Assembly: GCF_001544875.2 (NCBI RefSeq)
Contig: NZ_FCOA02000003.1
Location: forward strand, 532,456-596,455
DNA: 64,000 bases
Direction: 5' to 3'
Source of the DNA: Caballeronia hypogeia
Lineage (GTDB): Bacteria; Pseudomonadota; Gammaproteobacteria; Burkholderiales; Burkholderiaceae
Of the stretch, positions 56,197 to 64,000 are shown piece after piece (positions within the stretch are counted from its first letter, which is position 1; each line of letters opens with the position of its first letter). The notes below the pieces were generated by a model that was not told the origin of the DNA, did not search any database, and worked only from the letters and a program-made list of their open reading frames with translations. The translations under genes and the position numbers were made by a program.

Positions 56197-57131
56197 GCTT
56201 CGTACTCCCCTTTGAGGTTCTTCGCGAGCATTCTCACGAGGAAGAACGCAACGATGTTCGCGAGAATCACCGCCAGAATGCCGCCCGCCGATGCGAGACC
56301 CACGTCGAACTGTTGCAGGCCCAGTGCATAGATCAGGTACGACAGGTTGGTCGTCGCGGTGCCGGGGCCGCCGCCGGTGGTCGTATAGATTTCAGCGAAG
56401 ATCGACAGCAGGAAAATGGTCTCCATCATCACGACGACCGCGATCGCGCGCTTCAGGTGCGGCAGCGTAATGAAGAAGAACATCGCGAACGGACCCGCGC
56501 CGTCGATGCGCGCCGCTTCCTTCTGCTCCTGATCGAGCGACTGGATCGCCGTGAAGAGAATCAGGAACGCGAACGGCAGCCATTGCCACGCGACGATCAC
56601 GATCACCGCGAAAAGCGGATACTCGGCGAACCAGTCGATCGGCTGCATGCCCATCGAGCGCATGAGCTGCGCGATCAGGCCGTACACCGGATGCAGGATC
56701 ATGTTCTTCCAGATGAGCGCGGAGACCGTCGGCATCACGAAAAACGGCGCGATCACGAGCAGCCGCGCGATGCCCTGTCCGAAGAACTTGCGGTCGAACA
56801 GCACGGCGAGCAGCACGCCGCCCACGACCGTTATCGCGAGCACCGAAAGGATCAGCGTCAGCGTGTGAGCGATGGACGGCCCGAACGCCGGATCGGTGAC
56901 AAGAAACTCGAAGTTGTCGAGCCCCGCGAACCCTTTGACATCGGGGTTCAGCAGGTTGTATCGCGAGAACGAAAACCAGATCGTCATCGCGAGTGGAATG
57001 GCCATCCACAGGAAGAGCAGCCCGGTCGATGGCATGATCAGCCAACGCACCGACTTCGCACGGCGCTTGTCGCGCGCGGCGGCGGATTCCTCCAGATGAT
57101 GGTCGGTGATGGGGGGATTCAGTTGAGTCAT
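56193..57131 (-). CDS. Carbohydrate ABC transporter permease, MalF/SmoF type
   Basis: A 312-residue permease with six helices beginning at VRWLIMPSTGLLFLWMAIPL and an EAA loop (IQSLDQEQKEAARIDGAG). The N-terminal 30 residues are hydrophilic and charged. It follows the binding-protein gene by 69 bp and overlaps the next permease by ATGA, so the two partner permeases are made together. Confidence 0.93.
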   Translation of the reverse strand: MTQLNPPITDHHLEESAAARDKRRAKSVRWLIMPSTGLLFLWMAIPLAMTIWFSFSRYNLLNPDVKGFAGLDNFEFLVTDPAFGPSIAHTLTLILSVLAITVVGGVLLAVLFDRKFFGQGIARLLVIAPFFVMPTVSALIWKNMILHPVYGLIAQLMRSMGMQPIDWFAEYPLFAVIVIVAWQWLPFAFLILFTAIQSLDQEQKEAARIDGAGPFAMFFFITLPHLKRAIAVVVMMETIFLLSIFAEIYTTTGGGPGTATTNLSYLIYALGLQQFDVGLASAGGILAVILANIVAFFLVRMLAKNLKGEYEA

Positions 57132-57200
57132 CGTTTCACCTCTCGATGATGATGCTGGCGGGCCGCGCCACGCGACGCGGCCCGAGTACCGCGAAAAGAT

Positions 57201-58565
57201 TTACTTCTGATAGCCCGCTTGCTTCACCGCGCGATCCGCCGCGGCGTTCGCGGCCTTCAATGCCTGATCGACGCTCGTCTGACCCGCCACGACACCCGCG
57301 ATCGACTGTCCGACCACCGTGCCGAATGACTGGAACTCCGGAATGCCGACGAACTGGATGCCCGTGTACGGCACCTTATGCAGCGTGGCATCGTTCGGAT
57401 CGGCGGTCTCGATCGCCTTCAGCACGAAGTCGCCGAACGGCGCGGCCTGCTTGTACTCGGGGCGCGCGTAGGTCGACTTGCGCGTACCCGGAGGCACCGA
57501 GGCCCAGCCCTCGTCCTTGCCGACCATCTCGATGTATTCCTTCGACGTCGCCCACGCGGCGAACTTCTTCGCGGCGTCCTGCTGCTTCGACGTCTTCGGA
57601 ATTGCCAGCGACCATGACCACAGCCAGTGCGAACCCTTCGGCGTGACGGCGATCGGCGCCGCAGCGAAGCCGATCTTGTCCGATACCTGCGACTGCGCCT
57701 TGTTGTAGAGCATGCCGGCCGCGACCGTCGCGTCGATCCACATCGCGCATTTGCCGGACGACATGAGCGTGAGGTTTTCGTTGAAGCCGTTCGAGCTCGC
57801 TCCCGGCGGCCCGTCGTTCTTCAGAAGGTCCGCGTAGAAGCCGACCGCCTTCTTCCACTCGGGCGTATCGAGCTGCGCCTGCCACTTCTCGTTGAACCAT
57901 TCGCCGCCGAACGTGTTCACGACCGTCGACACATAGGCCATGTTCTCGCCCCAGCCCGCCTTGCCGCGCAGACAGATGCCGTACTGGCCTTTGGACTTGT
58001 CGGTAAGCTTGTCGGCGAACTGCTTGATCTGGTCGTAGGTCGGCTGATCGGGCATCTTGAGGCCGGCCGCCTGGAACAGATCCTTGCGGTAGTACGTCAT
58101 CGAGCTTTCGACGTAGAACGGCAGCGCGTACAGCGTGCCGTTATATGACAGACCATCGCGCGCGGTCTTCACGACGTCGTCGAGATCGTAGTTCGAGGGC
58201 AGGCCGGTCATCGGCGAAAGCCAGCCGCGCTTGCCCCATTGCGGTGCCTCATACGTGCCGATGGTCACCACGTCGAACTGGCCGCTGTTGGTCGTGATGT
58301 CGGTCGTCGCGCGCTGACGCAGCACGTTTTCCTCCAGGATCACCCAGTTGAGCTTGATGTCGGGATTGGCCTTCTCGAATGCCGGCGAGAGCTTCTTCAG
58401 CTCGATGATGTCCGGGTTGTTGAGCGTCGCGATCGTGATGGTCGCGGCATGCGCCGACAGCGGCACGAGCGCGGCTGCGGCCAGCGCGGCCGACATCGCC
58501 CCCGTCACGAACGGGGCGCGGCGCGCGCGCGATTGTGCTCGAACAATGCGTTGAGTGCGTTTCAT
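57201..58565 (-). CDS. Sugar/polyol ABC transporter substrate-binding protein (SmoE/MtlE type)
   Basis: Periplasmic receptor for the importer. The 454-residue family 1 binding protein has an N-terminal signal sequence (APFVTGAMSAALAAAALVPLSAHA) and the mature start ATITIATLNNPDIIELKKL, the typical opening of mannitol/sorbitol-binding proteins. The start at 58565 (MKRTQRIVRA) has AAGGAG upstream and puts the basic region before the signal. The ligand is probably a hexitol or pentitol, judging from the sorbitol dehydrogenase and arabinitol dehydrogenase genes nearby. Confidence 0.92.
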   Translation of the reverse strand: MKRTQRIVRAQSRARRAPFVTGAMSAALAAAALVPLSAHAATITIATLNNPDIIELKKLSPAFEKANPDIKLNWVILEENVLRQRATTDITTNSGQFDVVTIGTYEAPQWGKRGWLSPMTGLPSNYDLDDVVKTARDGLSYNGTLYALPFYVESSMTYYRKDLFQAAGLKMPDQPTYDQIKQFADKLTDKSKGQYGICLRGKAGWGENMAYVSTVVNTFGGEWFNEKWQAQLDTPEWKKAVGFYADLLKNDGPPGASSNGFNENLTLMSSGKCAMWIDATVAAGMLYNKAQSQVSDKIGFAAAPIAVTPKGSHWLWSWSLAIPKTSKQQDAAKKFAAWATSKEYIEMVGKDEGWASVPPGTRKSTYARPEYKQAAPFGDFVLKAIETADPNDATLHKVPYTGIQFVGIPEFQSFGTVVGQSIAGVVAGQTSVDQALKAANAAADRAVKQAGYQK

Positions 58566-58854
58566 ATGAGTTCGTCTCCTTTTTGTTGGCACGGGCATGG
58601 CGGACAGTCTCGATGCATGACCGCACGTGCCGTGAATGCCGCTGCCTGCTTCTGAGGGTGCGCGATCGGAATCGCGTGGTTGCCGGTTTTTGCTTGTGCC
58701 GCACTTCTCGCGGGCGCCTGCCGCGTCTGCCTTCGTCGTTACAGAGCCTTCGTCTTCACGCCGCTCGCATTCGCCGCGACGCCGTTTCACTATAGACGGT
58801 GCTTCCCGCGCTTCAAGCCGCGCATTTCCGAATGCCGGGCGCGAGTGCGGTGCA

Positions 58855-59628
58855 TCAACTCATCCAGTTGCCGCCGTCGACGTTGAGCGTCTGCGCGGTG
58901 ATGTAATCCGAGTCCGATGAAGCCAGAAACAGCGCCGCGCCCGTGAGGTCAGCGGGCACGCCCATGCGACCGAGCGGCACTTCCTCGCCGACGAGCCGTT
59001 TCTTCTCGCCGAGCGGACGGTTTTCGTAACGCGCGAAGAGCGCATCGACCTCTTTCCACATCGGGGTGTCGACGACGCCCGGCGCGATGCCGTTCACGTT
59101 GATGCGCTCTTTCGCCAGCGCGAGCGCCGCCGACTGCGTATAGCTGATCACCGCCGCCTTGGTCGCGCAGTAATGCGAGACGAGCGCCTCGCCGCGCCGC
59201 CCTGCCTGCGATGACATATTGATGATCTTGCCGCCGCGCCCCTGCTCGACCATGCGCTGCGCGACGGCCTGCATCAGGAAGAACATGCCTTTGACGTTCA
59301 CCGCGAAGAGGCGGTCGTACACGTCCCAGGATTCGTCGAGGATCGGGCGCATGTCGAAGAGCGCCGCGTTGTTGAAAAGAATGTCGATGCCGCCGAAACG
59401 CTCGACGGTGCGCGCAACGATGCGCTCGATATCTTCGCGGCGCGTGACGTCGGCCTTGAGCGCGAGCACGCGCGCGGAGAGGTCCGCATAGCGTTGCACC
59501 AAGTCGTGCTCGTCCTTGACGTCGACGACGACGACCTGCGCGCCCTCCTCCAGATAGCGCCTCGCGACTGCCTCGCCGATGCCGCTCGCGGCGCCCGTAA
59601 TGATCGCGACCTTGTCTTTCAGTCTCAC
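58855..59628 (-). CDS. Sorbitol dehydrogenase (L-iditol 2-dehydrogenase), SmoS-like SDR
   Basis: Short-chain dehydrogenase expected to oxidise D-glucitol to fructose with NAD. The 257-residue protein has the TGxxxGxG motif in VAIITGAASGIGEAVA, the NNAA at about 87 in ILFNNAALFDMRPI, the catalytic Ser-Tyr-Lys in MSSQAGRRGEALVSHYCATKAA, and the C-terminal TLNVDGGNWMS. The NNAALFD and SQAGRRGEALV stretches match SmoS of Rhodobacter sphaeroides as I recall it. The GTG at 59628 (VRLKDKVAIITG) has GGAG upstream; the frame stays open to 59805. It precedes the binding-protein gene by 289 bp. Confidence 0.9.
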   Translation of the reverse strand: MRLKDKVAIITGAASGIGEAVARRYLEEGAQVVVVDVKDEHDLVQRYADLSARVLALKADVTRREDIERIVARTVERFGGIDILFNNAALFDMRPILDESWDVYDRLFAVNVKGMFFLMQAVAQRMVEQGRGGKIINMSSQAGRRGEALVSHYCATKAAVISYTQSAALALAKERINVNGIAPGVVDTPMWKEVDALFARYENRPLGEKKRLVGEEVPLGRMGVPADLTGAALFLASSDSDYITAQTLNVDGGNWMS

Positions 59629-59681
59629 CGATGTCTCCGATTCCGGCCTTGCCCAGTCGCTGTGAGCGAACGCTCCGCGAA

Positions 59682-59714
59682 TGAACAATTGCTCTCTGTT
59701 TGATCGAATGATCG
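59682..59714 (-). promoter_or_regulatory. Composite operator candidate upstream of the sorbitol dehydrogenase gene
   Basis: Read on the minus strand: CGATCATTCGATCA (59714-59701), 6 bp, GAGCAATTGTTCA (59694-59682), ending 53 bp before the GTG start. It matches the element at 46718-46750 in sequence, order, spacing and distance to the start codon. Confidence 0.7.
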
Positions 59715-59862
59715 GCGTTGCGCGTGATCGTGTCAAGGCATCGGCACAGGTTTCGATGTTGCGTCGCGCAAACGTCCGAAAACCCCGGGAAAACCCGTCT
59801 GGCAAGGGCGGAGGAGCAAACGACGTGCCGCGCGAAAGTCATCCAGGACGTGCATGCGAACC

Positions 59863-59877
59863 TGATACGTTATATCA
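59863..59877. promoter_or_regulatory. Candidate Zur box
   Basis: Inverted repeat TGATA-CGTTA-TATCA, 84 bp before the zur start. AT-rich with a TTATA core, as expected for Zur/Fur sites, though weaker than the E. coli consensus. Confidence 0.45.
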
Positions 59878-59961
59878 TCGCCGCATCGTCCGACGACGAG
59901 CGGTCCGTCCGCTCTTCCTGCATTAACTTTTTCGAGCCGCGCCCCGCGTGGCCAACACAAC

Positions 59962-60420
59962 ATGACCGCATCCGTCGAAACCATGCTGGCGCGGGCCGAG
60001 GCTCTCTCCATCGAACGCGGCGTGGCGCTCACGCCGCTGCGCCGCCAGGTGTACGAACTCGTGCTGAAAGCGCACAAGCCGATCGGCGCCTACGACCTCA
60101 TCGATGCCATGGAGCCGCAGCGCGGCACCCGCGTGCCGCCGACCACCGTGTATCGCGCGCTCGAATTTCTCGTCGAGAACGGCTTCGTGCATCGCATCGA
60201 GTCGAAGAACGCGTTCATCGCTTGTTGCGATGCGGGCAAGCCGCACGAGAGCCAGTTCCTCATCTGCGACGAATGCGGCGAGACGCTCGAAATCCAGGGC
60301 CGCGAGCTCGCGTCGTCGCTGTCGGCCAGTCCGCCCGCGCACGGCTTTCAGGTGCACCACCAGGTCGTCGAACTGAGCGGCCTGTGCGCTGACTGTCAGA
60401 AGAAACATCGCGGCGCATAA
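59962..60420 (+). CDS. zur: Fur-family zinc uptake regulator (Zur)
   Basis: A 152-residue Fur-family repressor. Winged helix with LTPLRRQVYELVLKAHKPIGAYDL, then PPTTVYRALEFLVENGFVHRI, and a C-terminal dimerisation domain with two CxxC zinc sites (ICDECG and LCADC). Its place before znuACB identifies the metal as zinc rather than iron. The start at 59962 gives the normal length; 34 bp separate it from znuA, so the repressor is probably the first gene of its own target operon. Confidence 0.92.
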   Translation: MTASVETMLARAEALSIERGVALTPLRRQVYELVLKAHKPIGAYDLIDAMEPQRGTRVPPTTVYRALEFLVENGFVHRIESKNAFIACCDAGKPHESQFLICDECGETLEIQGRELASSLSASPPAHGFQVHHQVVELSGLCADCQKKHRGA

Positions 60421-60454
60421 GCCGTCCGTCCGATCACATCACAAAAGGAAACCG

Positions 60455-61336
60455 ATGAAATTCGCGCACGTCCTGACCTGCTTCGCCGTGGCGCTCGGCT
60501 TTTGCAACGCGGCTTCGGCGCAGACCGCGCGCGTGCCGGTCGTCGCGGCGGAGAACTTCTACGGCGATGTCATCCGCCAGCTCGGCGGCGAGCACGTGCA
60601 GGTGACGAGCATCCTCAACAATCCGGACGAAGACCCGCATCTGTTCGAGGCCAGCCCGAAAACGGCGCGCGCGTTGCAGCACGCGGCGCTCGTCGTCTAT
60701 AACGGCGCGAACTACGATCCGTGGATGGACAAGCTGCTCGCGGCGTCGAAGAGTAACGAGAAGCGCACGGTGATCGTCGCGGCGCAGCTCGTCGGCAAGA
60801 AGGCCGGCGACAATCCGCATCTCTGGTACGACCCGGCGACGATGCCCGCGGTCGCGAAAGCCGTGAGCGCGTATCTGGCGAGCGCTGATCCTGCGCACAA
60901 GAGCGACTACGACGCGCGCCTCGCGACCTTTCTCGATTCGCTCAAGCCGATCGATGCGAGCATCGCGCAACTGAAATCGCATTATCACGGCGTGCCGGTC
61001 ACGGCGACCGAGCCGGTGTTCGGCTATATGGCCGATGCAATCGGCTTCGAGATGCGCAACCAGCGTTTCCAGATGGCGTCGATGAACGAGACCGAGCCGA
61101 GCCCGTCCGACATCGCCGCATTCGAGAAGGATCTGCGCGAGCGCCGCGTGCACGTGCTGATCTACAACAGCCAGGCGACGGGCGCGCTCACGAAGCGTCT
61201 GCTCAGCCTCGCCAAGGACGCGCATGTGCCGAGCATCAGCGTGACGGAGACCTTGCCGGCGAAGAAGACGTATCAGCAATGGATGCAGTCGCAGCTCGAC
61301 TCGCTTGCGGGCGCGCTGCAAGGATGGCAACGATGA
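60455..61336 (+). CDS. znuA: Zinc ABC transporter substrate-binding protein
   Basis: Periplasmic zinc receptor, 293 residues with signal peptide (MKFAHVLTCFAVALGFCNAASA). Metal ligands of the cluster A-I family are seen in DEDPHLFEASP, NPHLWYDP and SHYHGVPVTATEPVF, with a conserved C-terminal ETLPAKKTYQQWM. The usual histidine-rich loop of ZnuA is absent; a His-rich segment is found instead on the ATPase. The stop overlaps znuC by ATGA. Confidence 0.93.
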   Translation: MKFAHVLTCFAVALGFCNAASAQTARVPVVAAENFYGDVIRQLGGEHVQVTSILNNPDEDPHLFEASPKTARALQHAALVVYNGANYDPWMDKLLAASKSNEKRTVIVAAQLVGKKAGDNPHLWYDPATMPAVAKAVSAYLASADPAHKSDYDARLATFLDSLKPIDASIAQLKSHYHGVPVTATEPVFGYMADAIGFEMRNQRFQMASMNETEPSPSDIAAFEKDLRERRVHVLIYNSQATGALTKRLLSLAKDAHVPSISVTETLPAKKTYQQWMQSQLDSLAGALQGWQR

Positions 61337-62211
61337 ACACCGCGCAACCCGCGCTCGAAGTCGATCGCGTGACGCTTTCGCTCGGCGGCCGCGAGATTCT
61401 CGACAACACGAGCTTCACCGTGCACAACGGTGAATTCATCGGCGTGCTCGGGCCGAACGGCGCGGGCAAGACCACGTTGATGCGCGCCCTGCTCGGGCTC
61501 GTGCCGGTGAAGAGCGGCACGATCCGCGTGAATGGCGAGGCCGTGGTGCGCGGCAATGCGTCGATCGGTTATATGCCGCAGATTCGCACCGGGCTCGCAA
61601 ACCGGCGCGTGCTGGGTCGCGATTTCGTCGCGATGGCCGCGGACGGGCATCACTGGGGCCTGCCGCATCGCAATGCGCGCATCCGCGCGGACGTCGAGCG
61701 CGTGCTCGAACTGGTCGGCGCGCATCAGCTGGCTTCGCGTCCGTTGTCAGAACTCTCGGGCGGCGAGCGTCAGCGCTTGCTGCTCGCGCAATGTCTGCTC
61801 GGCAATCCGCGTCTGCTGCTGCTCGACGAGCCGCTCATCAGTCTCGATCCGCGCCATCAGACGGGCGTCGTCGAACTCGTGCGGCGCGTGCAACGCGAGC
61901 TGAACATCACGGTGCTGTTCTCGGCGCACGAACTCAATCCGCTGCTGAATTCCCTGGATCGCGTGCTCTATCTCGGCAGCGGACGCGCGGCGCTCGGCAC
62001 CGTCGACGAAGTCATCTCGAAGGCGGTGCTGTCGCGTCTGTACGGCTCGCCCATCGACGTGATGCGTGTGAATGGCCGCATCTTCGTGATGTCGGGCGAT
62101 GTCGAGATCGACAAGCTCGATCACGCGCACGAGGAAGGCGAGGAACATGAGCACGAACACGAACATGAACACGGCCATGCGCACGGTCACGGTCACAGCC
62201 ACGCAAAGTAG
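61333..62211 (+). CDS. znuC: Zinc ABC transporter ATP-binding protein with His-rich tail
   Basis: ATPase of the zinc importer, 292 residues. Walker A GPNGAGKTT, LSGGERQRLLLAQ, Walker B LLLLDEPLISLD. From about residue 262 the protein ends in a tail of alternating His/Glu then His/Gly (HEHEHEHEHGHAHGH), which is not part of the ATPase fold. This may bind zinc in the cytoplasm or act as a sensor. The ATG at 61333 overlaps the znuA stop; an alternative at 61324 adds three residues. Confidence 0.93.
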   Translation: MNTAQPALEVDRVTLSLGGREILDNTSFTVHNGEFIGVLGPNGAGKTTLMRALLGLVPVKSGTIRVNGEAVVRGNASIGYMPQIRTGLANRRVLGRDFVAMAADGHHWGLPHRNARIRADVERVLELVGAHQLASRPLSELSGGERQRLLLAQCLLGNPRLLLLDEPLISLDPRHQTGVVELVRRVQRELNITVLFSAHELNPLLNSLDRVLYLGSGRAALGTVDEVISKAVLSRLYGSPIDVMRVNGRIFVMSGDVEIDKLDHAHEEGEEHEHEHEHEHGHAHGHGHSHAK

Positions 62212-62219
62212 ACACCACA

Positions 62220-63005
62220 ATGTTTGAATACGACTTCATGGTGAATGCCTTCGCGGCGTCGGGGATGGTCGCGGTGCTGTCTGGCATCGTCGGATATTTT
62301 CTCGTGCTGCGCGGCCAGACCTTCGCGGGTCACGCGCTCTCGCACGTCGGCTTCACGGGCGCGACGGGCGCCGTGCTGCTCGGTATGTCGCCGCTCTGGG
62401 GGATGGTCGGCTTCACGCTGGCGGCGGGCGTCGGCATGGGCGCGCTCGGTGAGCGGCTCTCGGGGCGCGACGTGGCGATCGGCGTGATCCTTTCCTTATC
62501 GCTCGGTTTCGGGTTGTTGTTTCTGCACTTCTTCACGGCTTATGCCACGCAGGCGACCGCGCTTCTGTTCGGCAATGTGCTCGGCGTGAGTCACGAGACG
62601 CTTGCCGTGCTCGCGGGACTGGCAATCGTGAGTCTCGGCGCGCTCGCCTTCATCATGCGGCCTTTATTGTTCGCGTCTTTGCAGCCGGAGCTTGCCGAAG
62701 CGAAAGGCGTTTCATTGCGGCTCGTATCCGTGCTGTTTCTTGCGATCACCGCGCTCGCGGTGGCGGCATGCACGCAGATCGTCGGCGTGCTGCTGGTGTT
62801 CGCGTTGATGGTCGGACCGGCGGCGGCGGCGCAGAACGTGACGACGCGCCTGTCGTCGGGGCTGGTGCTTGCTGCGTTGTTCGCGCTGGGACAGGCGTGG
62901 ATCGGACTTACGCTCGCGTATTACACCGACTGGCCGACGAGTTTCTGGATCACGATGCTGGCGGCGGTCGTTTATGGCGCAAGTCTGCTGGGACGCAGAG
63001 CGTAA
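62220..63005 (+). CDS. znuB: Zinc ABC transporter permease
   Basis: Membrane component of the zinc importer, 261 residues and about eight helices in the ABC-3 family pattern: YFLVLRGQTFAGHALSHVGFTGATGA near residue 25, and RLVSVLFLAITALAVAACTQIVGVLLVFAL. It follows znuC by 8 bp and completes the zur-znuACB operon, which ends at the hairpin 63014-63033. Confidence 0.93.
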   Translation: MFEYDFMVNAFAASGMVAVLSGIVGYFLVLRGQTFAGHALSHVGFTGATGAVLLGMSPLWGMVGFTLAAGVGMGALGERLSGRDVAIGVILSLSLGFGLLFLHFFTAYATQATALLFGNVLGVSHETLAVLAGLAIVSLGALAFIMRPLLFASLQPELAEAKGVSLRLVSVLFLAITALAVAACTQIVGVLLVFALMVGPAAAAQNVTTRLSSGLVLAALFALGQAWIGLTLAYYTDWPTSFWITMLAAVVYGASLLGRRA

Positions 63006-63006
63006 C

Positions 63007-63040
63007 GAAGCAAGCTCCCCCGCTCGGGGGAGCCGCTTCA
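63007..63040. terminator. Terminator hairpin between znuB and fghA
   Basis: Stem GCTCCCCC/GGGGGAGC (63014-63021 with 63026-63033) extended by GAAGC/GCTTC outside. The T-tract is short, but the convergent placement supports termination. Confidence 0.7.
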
Positions 63041-63048
63041 AAGCAATG

Positions 63049-63897
63049 TCACCGACACAAGATCCGCGCGTGATGCGCGATATGGTCGCTCATGAACGTC
63101 GAAATGAAAAAATACCCGTGGTCATAGCCGTCGTGACGGCGTAACGCCACGGTATGCCCGGCGTCGTGCGCATTCCGCTCGAAAATCTCGGGATGAAGCT
63201 GCTCGGCAAGAAACTGATCACTCAGTCCCTGGTCGATCAGAATCCCGCCTTCGAAGCGCGACGCCACATCGCCCTTGATGAGTTCGCTCGCGTCATATTG
63301 CTTCCACGCCTCGCGATCGTCGCCGAGATAGCCCGAGAACGCCTTCACGCCCCACGGACACTGCGACGGCGCCGCAATCGGCGCGAACGCCGACACCGAC
63401 CTGTACAGATCCGGATTGCGCAATGCGAGTACGAGCGCGCCATGACCGCCCATCGAATGTCCGAAGATGCCGATGCGATCCTCCCGCACCGGCAGCTCCG
63501 CGATGACCGTCTCGCGCAACTCCTGCGTCACGTACGAGTACATGCGATAACGCTGCGCCCACGGCTCGCGCGTCGCATCGACGTAAAAGCCCGCGCCGAC
63601 GCCGAAATCCCATGCATCTTTCTCGCCTGGAATATCCGCGCCGCGCGGGCTCGTATCCGGCGCGATCAGCGCCATGCCGCGCTCCGCCGCGTAACGCTGC
63701 GCGCCCGCCTTGATCGGGAACGTCTCTTCGGTGCAGGTGAGGCCTGCGAGATAAAACAGCGCCGGCACTTTTTGCGATGCGGCCTGCTTCGGCAGGAAAA
63801 CCGAAAAGCGCATCGGCAGGCCGATCGTCCGCGAGTCGTGACGATAGATGCGCTGCACGCCGTCGAAGCATCGATGTTCTTCCACGAGTTCCAGCAT
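63049..63897 (-). CDS. fghA: S-formylglutathione hydrolase
   Basis: Hydrolyses S-formylglutathione to formate and glutathione, the second step of glutathione-dependent formaldehyde detoxification. The 282-residue alpha/beta hydrolase has the nucleophile Ser148 in GIFGHSMGGHGAL, an Asp in LIDQGLSDQF and a His in RHDGYDHGYFF, with the oxyanion-side YLAGLTCTEETF. It follows the formaldehyde dehydrogenase 3' end by 16 bp on the same strand, so the two form an operon, the usual arrangement. Confidence 0.95.
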   Translation of the reverse strand: MLELVEEHRCFDGVQRIYRHDSRTIGLPMRFSVFLPKQAASQKVPALFYLAGLTCTEETFPIKAGAQRYAAERGMALIAPDTSPRGADIPGEKDAWDFGVGAGFYVDATREPWAQRYRMYSYVTQELRETVIAELPVREDRIGIFGHSMGGHGALVLALRNPDLYRSVSAFAPIAAPSQCPWGVKAFSGYLGDDREAWKQYDASELIKGDVASRFEGGILIDQGLSDQFLAEQLHPEIFERNAHDAGHTVALRRHDGYDHGYFFISTFMSDHIAHHARILCR

Positions 63898-63913
63898 TGC
63901 CTTTTCTCCTCGC

Positions 63914-64000
63914 TCAATAAATGACGACGGAACGAATCGACTCGCCCTTCTTCATCAGGTCGAAGCCGTCGTTGATCTGCTCCAGCTTGAGATGATGCGT
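63914..64000 (-). CDS. S-(hydroxymethyl)glutathione dehydrogenase, C-terminal end (partial)
   Basis: Only the last 28 residues and the stop are in the window: THHLKLEQINDGFDLMKKG followed by ESIRSVVIY. This is the C-terminus of class III alcohol dehydrogenase (AdhC/FrmA), which oxidises S-hydroxymethylglutathione. The gene continues beyond base 64000 and lies just upstream of fghA in the same operon. Confidence 0.88.
   Translation of the reverse strand, partial: THHLKLEQINDGFDLMKKGESIRSVVIY

Larger units (their letters stand above)
59629..59961. other. 333-bp divergent region, sorbitol dehydrogenase / zur
   Basis: Non-coding. It carries the composite polyol element on the left (59682-59714) and an inverted repeat TGATA-N5-TATCA (59863-59877) before the Zur gene on the right. 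The two operons are thus separated by a region with two unrelated control sites. Confidence 0.6.

Overview
The window looks like a chromosomal segment of a Burkholderia sensu lato bacterium (Burkholderia, Paraburkholderia or Caballeronia). This rests on the uniformly high GC, strong G/C third-position bias, the gene order ileS-lspA-coaBC / dut / clpA-clpS / csp / icd, and the protein families present. Species cannot be fixed from the sequence alone. No rRNA, tRNA, CRISPR array, prophage or intact insertion sequence was found.

Layout. 1-20.1 kb is mostly housekeeping. purN, an RsmB/NOP-type rRNA methyltransferase and an MscS channel are read leftward. ribF and the tightly coupled ileS-lspA-coaBC-LLM oxidoreductase-dut run are read rightward. 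Then come clpS-clpA (leftward), a cold-shock gene with a long leader, icd (leftward), an RluE-like pseudouridine synthase, a small basic secreted protein, a DUF192 protein and a stand-alone EF-G gene. 20.2-26.9 kb holds a cupin, a complete dipeptide/oligopeptide-type ABC importer (binding protein, two permeases, one fused double ATPase) and a small secreted protein. 27-30.5 kb holds an aldo/keto reductase, a 1.1 kb gene-poor and partly AT-rich stretch, a LysR regulator and a gene resembling plasmid fertility-inhibition factors. 30.7-36.7 kb is a complete four-gene DNA repair operon: exonuclease, ATP-dependent ligase, Lhr-type helicase and PdeM endonuclease. 37-41 kb carries three MFS transporters. 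The third adjoins hmgA-fahA of homogentisate (tyrosine) breakdown, and a degenerate EAL protein is transcribed divergently from hmgA.

44.9-59.6 kb is a polyol utilisation island. It has two FGGY kinases (one xylulokinase), a D-arabinitol/mannitol-type dehydrogenase, a SorC regulator, and a leftward group made of a SmoS-like sorbitol dehydrogenase, an importer of the smo/mtl type and a HAD phosphatase. Inserted in it are a frameshifted DUF4160 gene with its DUF2442 partner, a family 25 glycosyltransferase and a MOSC protein. 59.9-63.0 kb is a zur-znuA-znuC-znuB zinc uptake operon whose ATPase has a histidine-rich tail. 63.0-64.0 kb is the formaldehyde detoxification pair, fghA and the 3' end of the glutathione-dependent formaldehyde dehydrogenase gene.

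The most interesting new signals are regulatory. A composite element occurs upstream of both dalD (46718-46750) and the sorbitol dehydrogenase gene (59682-59714), 13 kb apart on opposite strands. It consists of a 14-bp block, exactly 6 bp, and a 13-bp near-palindrome, and it sits about 50 bp before each start codon. It probably marks the polyol regulon. Other candidates are the 26-bp palindrome before the SorC gene, two tandem palindromes in the hmgA/EAL divergent region, and the C-tract frameshift at the start of the DUF4160 gene.
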